DNA of 64,000 nt, taken from the NCBI GenBank assembly GCA_965115815.1, contig OZ220465.1, forward strand, positions 992,001 to 1,056,000. The letters run 5' to 3'. The position numbers and the translations under genes were made by a program. Below are positions 27,659 to 36,458 of the stretch, one piece after another. The notes below the pieces were generated by a model that was not told where the DNA came from, made no database searches, and was given only the letters and a program-made list of their open reading frames with translations. The DNA is from VXPW01 sp965115815 (GTDB taxonomy: Bacteria; Pseudomonadota; Alphaproteobacteria; TMED109). How positions within the stretch are numbered: the first letter of the stretch is position 1; every line of letters begins with the position of its first letter.

Positions 27659-27794
27659 CTCCCCGGATTGGCTGGGCGGACGAAACGGCGGACACTCGGC
27701 CGCCGGAGACGAAGCCGGTCGGTGGTGCGGCCGCACGTCAGTACTACCACGGAATGCCGGGGCCGGGTGCCGGGGGCAGCGCCCGGGCCGCGTG

Positions 27795-28754
27795 TCAGGG
27801 CCGGCAGTGTTCCCGCAGGAACAAGGCGGCATCGCGAAGACCCTGCCGGGCCGTGTCCACTTCGGGTGCCAGCTTGAGAAAACCATGCGGCATGCCGGGA
27901 TACAGAACGTAGCGGTGCGGCACCCGCGCACGTTCCAGGCGCCGGCGGAAGGCTTCGGTGTCATCGCGGAGCGGGTCCAGCGCCGCGGCGGCCAGGAGAA
28001 CCGGCGGGAGGCCGCGCACGTCGCTGCGCAACGAGCAGAAGCGGGGATCGCGCCCGTCGGCCTCGTTGCGCAGGTAGTCGGCATAGAACCGCCGCATGAG
28101 ATCGAGCCCGAGGCCGTAGCGACCGTCTCCGTAGGCCGCGGCCGCCGCGCCGAGCGGGTAGCCGAATTCCGGCAGATGGCCGTAGCAGCCGTAGAACAGT
28201 ACGCCGGCGCGAAGGGTCTCGCGTTCGGCATGGAGGACGGAAAGCGCGAGGTTGGCGCCGGCACTGTCGCCGCCGATCGCGAGCCGGTCGGGGTCCACGC
28301 CGAATTCGGTCCCGCGGTCGATCAGCCAGCCGCAGGCGAACCGGCATTCCTCGTACGCGACGGGAAACCGGTATTCCGGAGCCAGGCGATAGTTCACGGA
28401 GATCAGGACGGCGCCGGCTTCGAGGGCCAGCAGACGGCACAGGGTGTCGTGCGTTTCGACGCTTCCCAGCATGAAGCCGCCGCCGTGCAGGTAGAGCACC
28501 CCCGGACCCCGTGCTTCGGACGGTCGGTAGATCCGGAGGCGCAGGGTCCCGTGGGGGCCCTCGACCGTGGTATCGACGACGGACGGAAGGGCCGGCGGCC
28601 GGGCGTTCCAGTAGGCGCAGGTCCGGTCGTAGGCAGCCCGGATCTCGCGGACGGGAGCGTCGGCCAGCGTGCGGAAGTCGACCGCCGGTTCGTGCCGGGC
28701 CGCACGACGGCTGGCCTCGATCACGGCCGGATCAACAGTGTCGGTTGCGGGCAT
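27795..28754 (-). CDS. Alpha/beta hydrolase, hormone-sensitive-lipase-type esterase
   Basis: 319 residues. HSL-family motifs: oxyanion LYLHGGGFMLGS (HGGG near 88), nucleophile elbow GGDSAGANLA (Ser about 162), Asp in ALDPLRDD and His in YPGMPHGFLK. Probably a carboxylesterase on short acyl esters; substrate unknown. Same strand as the TPR-bamB-der set, separated by about 135 bases. Confidence 0.9.
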   Translation of the reverse strand: MPATDTVDPAVIEASRRAARHEPAVDFRTLADAPVREIRAAYDRTCAYWNARPPALPSVVDTTVEGPHGTLRLRIYRPSEARGPGVLYLHGGGFMLGSVETHDTLCRLLALEAGAVLISVNYRLAPEYRFPVAYEECRFACGWLIDRGTEFGVDPDRLAIGGDSAGANLALSVLHAERETLRAGVLFYGCYGHLPEFGYPLGAAAAAYGDGRYGLGLDLMRRFYADYLRNEADGRDPRFCSLRSDVRGLPPVLLAAAALDPLRDDTEAFRRRLERARVPHRYVLYPGMPHGFLKLAPEVDTARQGLRDAALFLREHCRP

Positions 28755-29071
28755 GGAGGTTCCCCCAAGGGTCGCCGAATACGGCCGCCCGGAAGACGGG
28801 GGACGGAATCTCTGCGGCCGCTCGGTGCATCAGGCGACGGAAGGCTGCAGGGCGCGGTCGGGAACCGGGCTCTGCGTTGCGCCGATCCTGCCGCCTGCCC
28901 GTCAAGAGCATAGCGCCACGATCATGAATGGCATCCCGGCCGCTCCCCTTGCGGAACTTCGATTCCGCCGGGGCCGCGATCCCTGGTCGGCCTCTCCACG
29001 ACCGGACGGAACCGGTACCGGGGTTCGGGGCGAACGGATCCGTTCGGGGTTTGCGTTCGGTGAAGCCGTGG
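28755..29071. other. Intergenic region up to the ISNCY element
   Basis: About 320 bases; should include the esterase promoter on the minus strand. No gene or repeat recognised. Confidence 0.35.
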
Positions 29072-29077
29072 TAGTTT

Positions 29078-30890
29078 GTGCCCGCACCGAAAAAGTACAA
29101 TGGTTTGACTCTGAAAGTGGAATCGTGATATAGAGGGGACGAAGAATCCCGCTTTGATGCGGGAATCGGCCGATGCGGTCGAGAATCGGCCGGATTTTCG
29201 GAAATCTTCGCGAGAATTGCCATGCGAAATGTCATTCGCCTGCAGATGGAATTGGGTCAGGTTGCGATCGAGGAGATCGAGATCGACGAGAACTCGCGGG
29301 ATGACATTCCGCCGCTGCTGCTCGGGCTTCGGCACGTGTATGCCGACCGGTCGGTTCGTGCCCGGTTGTTCGAGATCCTGGAGCAGGGGATCCTTCCCGA
29401 GGTGTCCCACACGAAAGGGCGTCCCGGCATGGAGCTGTGGAGGATCCTCGTGATGGGTCTCCTGAAGCAGGTCCTGGGGTGTGACTTCGATCGTCTGCAC
29501 GAGCTGGTGAACCAACACCATACCGTTCGGAAGTTTCTGGGACACTCCGGCTTCTGGGACGAGACCCGGTACCGGTATCCCACGGTGGTACACAACGTGA
29601 GCCTGCTGACGCCGGACGTGCTGGGGGAGGTGTTGCAGCTGATCGCGGAGAGCGGCCATGCGCTGGTGCGGAAGCGGAAGCGGAAGAGCGGCCCGGGCGG
29701 TCGCCCGTCGAAGGAGCCCCTGCGGGGCCGCTGTGATTCGTTCGTGGTGAAGACGGATGTGCACTTCCCGACGGATGTCAACCTGCTGTGGGATGCGATG
29801 CGTTGCCTGGTGCGCGAGACGGGCCGCTCAGCCCTGCGGGCGGGGGTGTCCGGAGGGCGGCAGTGGCGGCATCGGAGCCGGAGGCTGCAGCGGCTCTTTC
29901 AGAAGGTTCGGCGGACCCGGCGGGCCCGTCCGGGGCCGATCCAAGCGTACCTCGACGCCTGCTGGGAGGAGGTCCGACGGGCGGAAGCGACGGTTCCTGC
30001 GCTTCGGGAGCAAGGCGTCGGAGCCCCCAGGATTCTCCGGATCGAGTCGTACCTCAAGCATGCCCGGAGGCAGCTCGACCAAGTGGACCGCCGCCTGCTG
30101 AAGGGCGAGAAGATCCCGCAGGAAGAGAAGGTGTTTTCGATCTTCGAGGAGCACACGCGCTGGTGCGTGAAGGGCAAGGCCGGGGTTCCGGTGGAACTCG
30201 GAGTGCCGGTGGCCGTGCTGGAGGATCAGCACGGCTTCCTCCTACACTCCCGGATCCTGTGGGAAGGCGGAGACGTGGATCATGCCGTGCCCATGATCCG
30301 GGAAGCGCAGGCCCGCTTCCCCGACCTCCGCCTGTGCAGCTTCGATCGGGGGTTCCACAGTCCCTCCAACCGGATCGCACTGGACGAACTGCTGGATCAC
30401 AACGTGCTTCCGAAGAAGGGAAAACTCGGTCCGGCCGACCGGAAACGGGCCGCCGACCCGACGTTCCGGGAGATGCGCCGGCAGCATCCGGCCGTGGAGT
30501 CCGCCATCAATAATCTCGAGCAGCGCGGCATGGACCGGGTCCTGTCGTATGGGGCGGAGGGTTTTGCGCGGATGGTGGCGCTCTCCATGGTGGCCTTCAA
30601 TGTCCACCGCATCGGGTTGCTGCTGCAGAGACAGGCCCGGGCCCAAGCCCGACGACGACGAAGACGCGCCGCCTGACAGCGGCGCCCCTCCACCCCGTCC
30701 GCAAAGCTCGCCGGGAGCGGGAACGGAACCGCTCGCCCTAGCGTCCGGATTCTGGGTGGGAAGGGCCCGGATGCCGCTACGAATCGGCAGGAATCCCCTG
30801 GAAACGGAGCGACCGGAGGCCCCGGAGGGTGGGTCCAACCCGAAATTTCGCCGGAAGGGCCGCCAAAATGACCATTTTCGGTGCGGGCAC
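29078..30890 (+). mobile_element. ISNCY-type insertion sequence, complete
   Basis: 1813 bp bounded by perfect 16-bp inverted ends GTGCCCGCACCGAAAA (29078-29093) and its complement (30875-30890). TAGTTT is duplicated directly outside both ends (29072-29077 and 30891-30896), consistent with a 6-bp target duplication. It carries one intact transposase gene. Related ends recur at 52573-52677 and on the small elements near 51.8 and 54.1-54.45 kb, so this may be the helper for them. Confidence 0.85.
29222..30676 (+). CDS. ISNCY-family transposase
   Basis: 484 residues, intact. RNVIRLQMELGQVAIEEIEID at the N-terminus, GRPGMELWRILVMGLL, DETRYRYPTVVHNVSLLTPD and RCDSFVVKTDVHFPTDVNLLWDAM are characteristic of the ISDol1-like branch. 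Candidate acidic residues include the Asp of TDVHFPTD, the Asp of CSFDRGFHS and the Glu of AVESAINNLE near residue 430. A very basic tail (RRRRRR) ends the protein. Confidence 0.88.
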   Translation: MRNVIRLQMELGQVAIEEIEIDENSRDDIPPLLLGLRHVYADRSVRARLFEILEQGILPEVSHTKGRPGMELWRILVMGLLKQVLGCDFDRLHELVNQHHTVRKFLGHSGFWDETRYRYPTVVHNVSLLTPDVLGEVLQLIAESGHALVRKRKRKSGPGGRPSKEPLRGRCDSFVVKTDVHFPTDVNLLWDAMRCLVRETGRSALRAGVSGGRQWRHRSRRLQRLFQKVRRTRRARPGPIQAYLDACWEEVRRAEATVPALREQGVGAPRILRIESYLKHARRQLDQVDRRLLKGEKIPQEEKVFSIFEEHTRWCVKGKAGVPVELGVPVAVLEDQHGFLLHSRILWEGGDVDHAVPMIREAQARFPDLRLCSFDRGFHSPSNRIALDELLDHNVLPKKGKLGPADRKRAADPTFREMRRQHPAVESAINNLEQRGMDRVLSYGAEGFARMVALSMVAFNVHRIGLLLQRQARAQARRRRRRAA

Positions 30891-31129
30891 TAGTTTGGGT
30901 CAGCGGCGGTCGTGAACGATCCCGCTGACCGGAACCCGTGGCCGTGTTCCCTGATCACCTGCGCATTTCCGACGGTTCCACGGCTTCGCCGAACGGGTAC
31001 CTTCGGGCGCACTTCGGGTGCACGTCCTTGGTTCGGGTGGGAACCCCGCCGCGCGGACTCCGGGCGATGGAAATGGAGCCGCTCTGAACGGACCCGCCGC
31101 CACGGGATACGGCGGCAGTGGAGGGAAGC

Positions 31130-31411
31130 ATGAACGAACGGGAGGCACCGCAGTCGGCCTCGGCAGAGGAGGAAGAGCGGATCGCCGGGACGCCGGCGGT
31201 TTTCGTCAACAAGGTCTTCGTTTCTTTCATGCCGGGCGGCGCGAAGATCACATTTGCCGAGGCGCGCCGGGCGGCGGGCGAGGATCGGGCGTCGCCGCGG
31301 GTAGCGGTGTTCCTGCAGCATGCCGACCTCGCTGCGCTCCGCCGCCTGCTCGACTGGACTTCGCAGGTCAGCGAAACGCCGCCGGAGCGCTTCGGCGGGT
31401 CGGTGCACTAG
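31130..31411 (+). CDS. Small conserved-looking protein of unknown function
   Basis: 93 residues. After a charged, low-complexity start, the core reads VFVNKVFVSFMPGGAKITFAEA and SPRVAVFLQHADLAALRRLLDW, a pattern of two beta segments and a helix resembling DUF3467-like small proteins, but not confidently assigned. A GGAGGG ribosome-binding site directly upstream of ATG 31130 supports translation; an ATG four codons earlier lacks it. Confidence 0.6.
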   Translation: MNEREAPQSASAEEEERIAGTPAVFVNKVFVSFMPGGAKITFAEARRAAGEDRASPRVAVFLQHADLAALRRLLDWTSQVSETPPERFGGSVH

Positions 31412-31827
31412 GATCGATGCATTGCGCCCGACAACCCCGATGCGGGGTTCGGGCGAGGTGGACCGAACGGATGCCGGATGTTCTTGCGGCGGTCACGGTA
31501 CGGTTTTTCCGGTTCCGGGGCCCGCGCCTTTGGGTAGCTCCGACATGGGCTCAGCTCCGCCTGCAGGACAGGACCATTGGTGGTCGGACTTGGAATGCTG
31601 GTGTGACGGGAAACGGGCGTAATTGACCCATGTGTAACGAGATGCAACTGGTCAGGTAGTACGGAGGTGGGACCGACATTCTGCTTCCCGCATGGGTAAG
31701 ATGTACTCCGATCGGACCCAAACGACCGAAGTTGCGGCTCTTGGGCAGGGGATGCTCCACGAAAGCCGATGGGACCGGATCGATGATCGGCGATGTTTCG
31801 GTGAATTTCCGGGATCGGGCCGCACGT
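31412..31827. other. Intergenic region
   Basis: About 415 bases with no supported gene. A short match to the IS66-type end (CTGGTCAGGTAGTAC near 31649) is too short to call. Confidence 0.35.
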
Positions 31828-31870
31828 CATTCCAAGGGTAGTCGGTGTCTCAGCGATGTTGGCAGAGAGG
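31828..31870. repeat. 43-bp direct repeat, left copy
   Basis: Begins CATTCCAAGGGTAGTCGGTG. Matches 33021-33063 with three mismatches. The two copies bracket the decayed RecG-like gene. Confidence 0.75.
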
Positions 31871-32810
31871 GGTGGACGACCTGGATCTCGCGAAAATTCC
31901 CGATACGGTCGCGGAGGCGGTGCGAAACGCCCGGCTGGACGAACCTGGTGGCCGGAATGCGGAGGACGTGCTCCGCGGGTTGGGGTTGCTCCGGGTCAGT
32001 GCCCCGGTACGGGCCGCCGCAGTGTTGTTCGGGACCGTGGAACGCCGCGCAAGCGAAATGCCGCAGTGCCGGCTCCGTGTCGCCCGTTTCCGGGGGCATG
32101 GACCGTTCGAAGTTCCTCGACAACCGACAGTTCACAAGTTCACAGGGAAGCGTTTTTCCTCCTTGCGAGTGCCGGGCGCTTCCTGCGCGACCGCTCCCCA
32201 TCGCCGGCCGCTTCGAGTCGGGCCGCATGGCGCGCATCGATGAGCCGCTCTACCCGCCCCGTGCAACGCGGGAGGCGCTGACGAACGTCCTGTGCCACCG
32301 AGACGATGCCATGGGTGGGGGATCCATCGGGCTCGCAGTGCACGACGACCGACTGGAGGGAACCTCGACCGGTCCGCTGCACTTCGGGTTGACTTCGGAA
32401 GACCTCTTCGGACCGCCCGAGTCTCGGCCTTGGAACCCGCTTGTTTCCGCACGTTCTATCGGCGCGGCATCATCGAGGAACGCGGTCGGGGCACGATCAA
32501 GATGGCGAACCTGGCGCCCTCGGCCGGGCTGCCGTGCCCCGAGATCGAGAAACGGGGCGATTGCGTGACGGTGCGCTTCCGACGCTCCGACCCTGTCGTG
32601 CCTCGGCACGAGGGCGGCGAATTGACAGAACAGCAAAGGGGGCCTTATGCCTCTTCATCGCTCCGGGAGCTCCGCGTTGCTCTGGGGCCTCAGGCAAACG
32701 AGCGGCGACTACGGGAAGATCTCGCCATTCTGAAGGCTAGGGGGCGGGCGGAGCCCACCGGAGTGGGTCGGGGGCCCGTTGGAACTCCCTGTACAAAGTG
32801 GCTTTGGCTC
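31863..32810 (+). pseudogene. RecG-like ATP-binding protein (AlbA_2/HATPase_c_4 type), frameshifted
   Basis: The C-terminal half of a RecG-like putative transcriptional regulator/helicase can be read across frames. Segments in order: VAEAVRNARLDEPGGRNAEDVLRGLGLL; then FLDNRQF; AFFLLASAGRFLRD; LPIAGRFESGRMARIDEPLYPP with REALTNVLCHRDDAMGGGSIG and LHFGLTSEDLF; then a further shift to FYRRGIIEERGRGTIKMA and CVTVRFR. At least four frame changes occur and the N-terminal half is absent. The end runs into a 10-bp tandem repeat. Confidence 0.75.
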
Positions 32811-32890
32811 ATTCCGGCTCATTCCGGCTCATTCCGGCTCATTCCGGCTCATTCCGGCTCATTCCGGCTCATTCCGGCTCATTCCGGCTC
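32811..32890 (+). repeat. Tandem 10-bp repeat, eight copies
   Basis: Eight perfect copies of ATTCCGGCTC with a partial unit before. Because 10 is not a multiple of 3, each unit shifts the frame and translation reads a 10-residue period. It lies at the 3' end of the RecG-like pseudogene and looks like slippage expansion. Confidence 0.9.
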
Positions 32891-33020
32891 ATTGAAGATG
32901 CCCATGGTCAAAGTTGCGCCACGGTGATTGCCCACGCATGCAAAGAAGGCACCGCTTGCAACTCCACCCACGATCCGAGGTCCCTGTCCCTGCCGGGGTG
33001 ACCTCTCTCTGCTGCTCTCT

Positions 33021-33063
33021 CATTCCAAGGGTAGTCGGTGTCTCGGTGATGTTGGCAGAAAGG
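33021..33063. repeat. 43-bp direct repeat, right copy
   Basis: Second copy of 31828-31870, 1193 bases apart start to start. Confidence 0.75.
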
Positions 33064-33476
33064 GCGGATATTCCCGCTCGCGGAAATGAGTGAACGTCGG
33101 AGCGTGTCGAGATCCCGACGAGCGAGGGGGTTCCGGAGGAGGGCCTCGACCGGCTTCGCATGCTTGCTGGAATCGCAGGGTCACCGGACGGCCCGGGCGA
33201 TGCCCGACGTCCGCGCCGTCGGCCTCGGGCGCCCTGTCGGGTCGCATCCCGCGCTGCGTCCGCCGCTCCCGGCAACGAAGAAGATCCGGCAGGGGCTCGA
33301 AGGGCTGAACCGGGCGATTCGGGTGCGCGCCGCACCCGGCGAGCGAGAGAAGGCGGCGCGACCCACTCGGGGACCGAAGGCGGGCGTGAGATCCTCAGGT
33401 CCATGTGGGCCGTGGGCAGGCCCCGACCCGCCGCGCAGGGAGGGACTGGAGCGGCGTGTTTCTGCCGGCTTCCGGT
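33064..33476. other. Intergenic region
   Basis: About 410 bases. Frames on both strands are uninformative; no repeat copy recognised. Confidence 0.35.
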
Positions 33477-35021
33477 TCATTTCCGGCGGGTGATCCGGCC
33501 TTCAACCGTCGGCGCGACGACGCCGGCTGCGGCAATGTGGCCGATGAGCTGATCCGCCGTGAGGCGGCCGGAGGTCCCGTCGATCCGTGCTTCGCCGTTC
33601 CGGAACGCGCGGTACCCGTCGCCGCCCCGGGCCAGGAAATCGTTGGTGGCGACCGTATACGTCCGGCGGTCCCGCAACGGGGCGCCGTGGACCGTGAGGT
33701 TGCGGACGCGGTTGCCGGGCGGTGCCTCCACGGCCAGGGAGAAGGCGAGTCCGGACACCTGCGGAAACCGGCCCGAGGGGCGTGGAGCCCGGCTCACGCC
33801 GTTCTCCAGCGCCGCCCGTATCCGGGCGCCGGGAAGCCGAAGCACGACGGTCCGGTTCCCGAAGGGGAGTTCGGTCAGCAGGTCCTTCCGGGTAAGGAGC
33901 GTGCCGGGCGGGTACACCGTGTTGCCGCGAATGGTGCCGCCGTTGACGATGGCCACGTCGCTCCCGGTGGCCGTCCGCATGGCGTCGGCCAGCAGATTGC
34001 CGAAGGCGGTTTCGCCGGAGCCCGACCGGACGCCGCGCGTATCGAGCTCGGTGGCCGTGGTTCCGACCGCCGCGTGCAGGGTCCGGTCGAGCCGGGCCTG
34101 GTAGGCGGCCAGCTTCGCTGCAAGTTCCGGATGTTCCTCGAGGCCGGCGGTGGAGCGCAGGCGAACGTCCGGGGTCCAGGTCACCGTGCGTGCCCCGTCG
34201 CGGCTCCGGACCTCGCGGATCCTGAGGGTCAGCACGGCGACATGGTGCCCTTGGGATCCGGCCTTCAGCACCGCTTGGCGTCCGTCGTGGCGGGCGACGA
34301 GCAGATGATCGTGGCCGCCGAGCACGATATCGATCTCCGGGACGGCTCGCAGGAGCTCGAGGTCCGCCTCGAGCCCCTGGTGCGTGAGTGCGACGACCAG
34401 GTCGGCGCCGGCGGCCCGGAGCGCCGCCGCCAGCCGCGCACCCGTTTCCGTCACCGACGCGAAGACGACGTTCGGGCCGGGGCTGGAGATGATCGGCGTC
34501 TCGGTGGTCACGAGGCCGACGAAGCCGATGTGGTAGCCCTGTGCTTCGAGCACCGTGGTGGCGGCGGTGCCCGGCAAGAGCCGCCCGTCGATGCGCACGT
34601 TGCCCGCCAGCCAGATCGTCTCGGACTCGGCCAGGCGCCGTTCGAGCACGTCGGGGCCGAAATCGAATTCGTGGTTGCCCGGCACCGCGACATCGAACCC
34701 GATGGCGTTGGCGAGGTCCACCATATGCGCGCCCCGGTCGATCCCCGACAGGACGGACGGCGAGATCAGATCGCCGCCGAAGGTGATCACCGCCTGTCCG
34801 CCGGCGGCCGCGGCCCGGGCGCGTTCCTCGGTGACGATGGTGGCGATCCTGGCCGCTCCCCCCGATTCCCCCACGCCGGCCATCTGATCCCAGTCGTTCA
34901 CGTGGACCAGGATCAGAGGCGGCGACTCGGCCCGGGACGGGGCGGTCGGTGCGGCGGCGGCGCACACGGCCAGGAGGGCGGCGACCCACGCGGTCCGCCG
35001 ATGCCGGAAGTGACGGATCAT
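33477..35021 (-). CDS. 5'-nucleotidase / UshA-type metallophosphoesterase
   Basis: 514 residues. Sec signal peptide (MIRHFRHRR, hydrophobic core, cleavage near SRAES), then a calcineurin-like phosphoesterase domain with HVNDWDQM, FGGDLISPS, GNHEFDFGP, LTHQGLEAD and GGHDH motifs, and a C-terminal 5_nucleotid_C domain with GNLLADAMR, IVNGGTIRGN and TNDFLARGGDGY. Periplasmic hydrolysis of nucleotides or UDP-sugars is expected. The second residue of the usual DxHG motif is altered (HVND rather than H-x-NDxH), so the first metal site deserves a check. The start at 35021 directly yields the signal peptide. Confidence 0.9.
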   Translation of the reverse strand: MIRHFRHRRTAWVAALLAVCAAAAPTAPSRAESPPLILVHVNDWDQMAGVGESGGAARIATIVTEERARAAAAGGQAVITFGGDLISPSVLSGIDRGAHMVDLANAIGFDVAVPGNHEFDFGPDVLERRLAESETIWLAGNVRIDGRLLPGTAATTVLEAQGYHIGFVGLVTTETPIISSPGPNVVFASVTETGARLAAALRAAGADLVVALTHQGLEADLELLRAVPEIDIVLGGHDHLLVARHDGRQAVLKAGSQGHHVAVLTLRIREVRSRDGARTVTWTPDVRLRSTAGLEEHPELAAKLAAYQARLDRTLHAAVGTTATELDTRGVRSGSGETAFGNLLADAMRTATGSDVAIVNGGTIRGNTVYPPGTLLTRKDLLTELPFGNRTVVLRLPGARIRAALENGVSRAPRPSGRFPQVSGLAFSLAVEAPPGNRVRNLTVHGAPLRDRRTYTVATNDFLARGGDGYRAFRNGEARIDGTSGRLTADQLIGHIAAAGVVAPTVEGRITRRK

Positions 35022-35501
35022 GCGCGGGCTCACCGGTCGGCGGGTTCGGAGCAGGGCACGTCGGCCCATCCGGCCGACGGTATCGACGGCGCCGCAGGGC
35101 CGCGAACTGCCGGCGCGGCGGCCGCCGGGATCCGCGCCGACCGTACCCCGTGCCGGCGCGCACCGGCAGGCATGATGTCGACGTACCGCAATGGCCCGCA
35201 AGTCGGTGACCGCCGCCCTGCCGGGATTCGCAGTCGGCCCCCGGCCCTGCTCCGCCGCTCCGTCCGCAGGCGGCGCCGGGCTTCCCTCGAGGTGCCGGCC
35301 GCGGACGCGGGACGGCGTCCGGTTCCCTGCCGGCCGGTCGGGTGCAGGATTGTAACAATTGAAACCATTCGTGAATGGCCGGCCGAATGCGGCTGCGATA
35401 CCTTGGGCCGGGCCGCTTCGCGGACCGGGATGCGCGGCCCCTTCCGTCCCCTCCCGGGCCTTTGCCCGCCGTCCTCCGTGCCGCCGGAATTGGGACCGCA
35501 C
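35022..35501. promoter_or_regulatory. Divergent intergenic region of the nucleotidase gene and lpxC
   Basis: 480 bases without a gene. A conspicuous AT-rich island at 35348-35377 contains ATTGTAACAATTG and the near-palindrome CCATTCGTGAATGG (35364-35377), unlike the surrounding GC-rich DNA. It is a plausible promoter or operator; no -35/-10 pair with correct spacing was found. Confidence 0.35.
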
Positions 35502-36416
35502 ATGCACGCAGTCGAACACACCGTGGCCCGGCCGGTCTCGTTTCGGGACCGCGGGCTCTTTACCGGCGAAACGGTGGCGATGACGATTCACCCTGCGCCC
35601 GCGGGCAGCGGCATCGTGCTGGTTCGGTCCGACCTGCCCGGCCTGCCCGAGATCCCGGCGCAATGGGGGCGGGTGGCCGATTCCCGACGCCGGACGATGA
35701 TGCTCGGGGTGGAAGGCGGGGGGTCGATCTGGACCGTCGAGCATTTGCTGGCCGCGTTTGCAGGACTGGGCATCGACAACGCGAGAGTGGAGCTCGGCGG
35801 CCGCGAGGTACCGATTCTCGACGGGTCGGCGGCCGTCCTGGCCGCCGCCCTCGAGGACGCCGGGGTCGTGGCGCAGGATCGGCTCCGATCGTGGATCCGG
35901 GTGCGCCGGCCGGTGCGCGTCGCGAACGGAACCGGCACCGCGGTGGCGGAGCCGGCCGAGTCGTTCACGGTGCACGGAACCATCGACTATCCGGACACCC
36001 TGATCGGCCGTCAGAGCTATGCCTTCACCCTCGAGGGCACGCGGTTCCGGGACGAGATCGCCGCCGCCCGTACCTTCTGCACGCGCGCGGAGGCCGAGAA
36101 TCTGCGCCGACAGAACCTCGGGCTCGGAGGACATCCGGGCAACGTGATCCAGGTTGACGGGATGCGGCTGCAGGCCCGGGGCGGGCTTCGCCATCCGGAC
36201 GAATTCGTGCGCCACAAGGTGCTGGATTGTGTCGGAGACCTGTACCTTGCGGGTGCGCAGCTGCTCGGCCGGGTGACGTTCGTCCGCGGCGGACACGACA
36301 TCAACCGGAGACTGCTGGAGGCGATCTTCTCCGAGCCCGCGAACTGGGAGCGCAGCACGCGCCCGCCGGCGTCCGGTGCCTGGGCCCGCGCCGCCGCCCG
36401 CCCGGCCGCCGCCTGA
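35502..36416 (+). CDS. lpxC: UDP-3-O-acyl-N-acetylglucosamine deacetylase
   Basis: Zinc enzyme of the first committed lipid A step, in the cytosol. 304 residues, the normal length. Zinc ligands are at the canonical positions: His 81 in TVEHLLAAFAGLGIDN, His 238 and Asp 242 in VRHKVLDCVGD, and the catalytic His 265 in GGHDINRR. A run of alanine/arginine at the C-terminus is unconserved. The start MHAVEHTVARPVSF fits the family. Confirms an LPS-making outer membrane. Confidence 0.96.
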   Translation: MHAVEHTVARPVSFRDRGLFTGETVAMTIHPAPAGSGIVLVRSDLPGLPEIPAQWGRVADSRRRTMMLGVEGGGSIWTVEHLLAAFAGLGIDNARVELGGREVPILDGSAAVLAAALEDAGVVAQDRLRSWIRVRRPVRVANGTGTAVAEPAESFTVHGTIDYPDTLIGRQSYAFTLEGTRFRDEIAAARTFCTRAEAENLRRQNLGLGGHPGNVIQVDGMRLQARGGLRHPDEFVRHKVLDCVGDLYLAGAQLLGRVTFVRGGHDINRRLLEAIFSEPANWERSTRPPASGAWARAAARPAAA

Positions 36417-36458
36417 GCCGGTTCGGGAAGCGCGTCCGGATCGGCTACACTCGGCCGC

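Noticed and set aside
25391..27877. Plus-strand frame of 828 codons over bamB and the TPR gene
   Set aside because: Antisense of well-supported genes; no family similarity.
30898..30930. Hairpin GGTCAGCGG/CCGCTGACC just after the ISNCY element considered as a terminator
   Set aside because: 15-base loop and no following T-run; more likely fortuitous or flanking-sequence structure.
32811..32890. Possible CRISPR-like array
   Set aside because: Perfect head-to-tail 10-bp units without spacers; a simple satellite.
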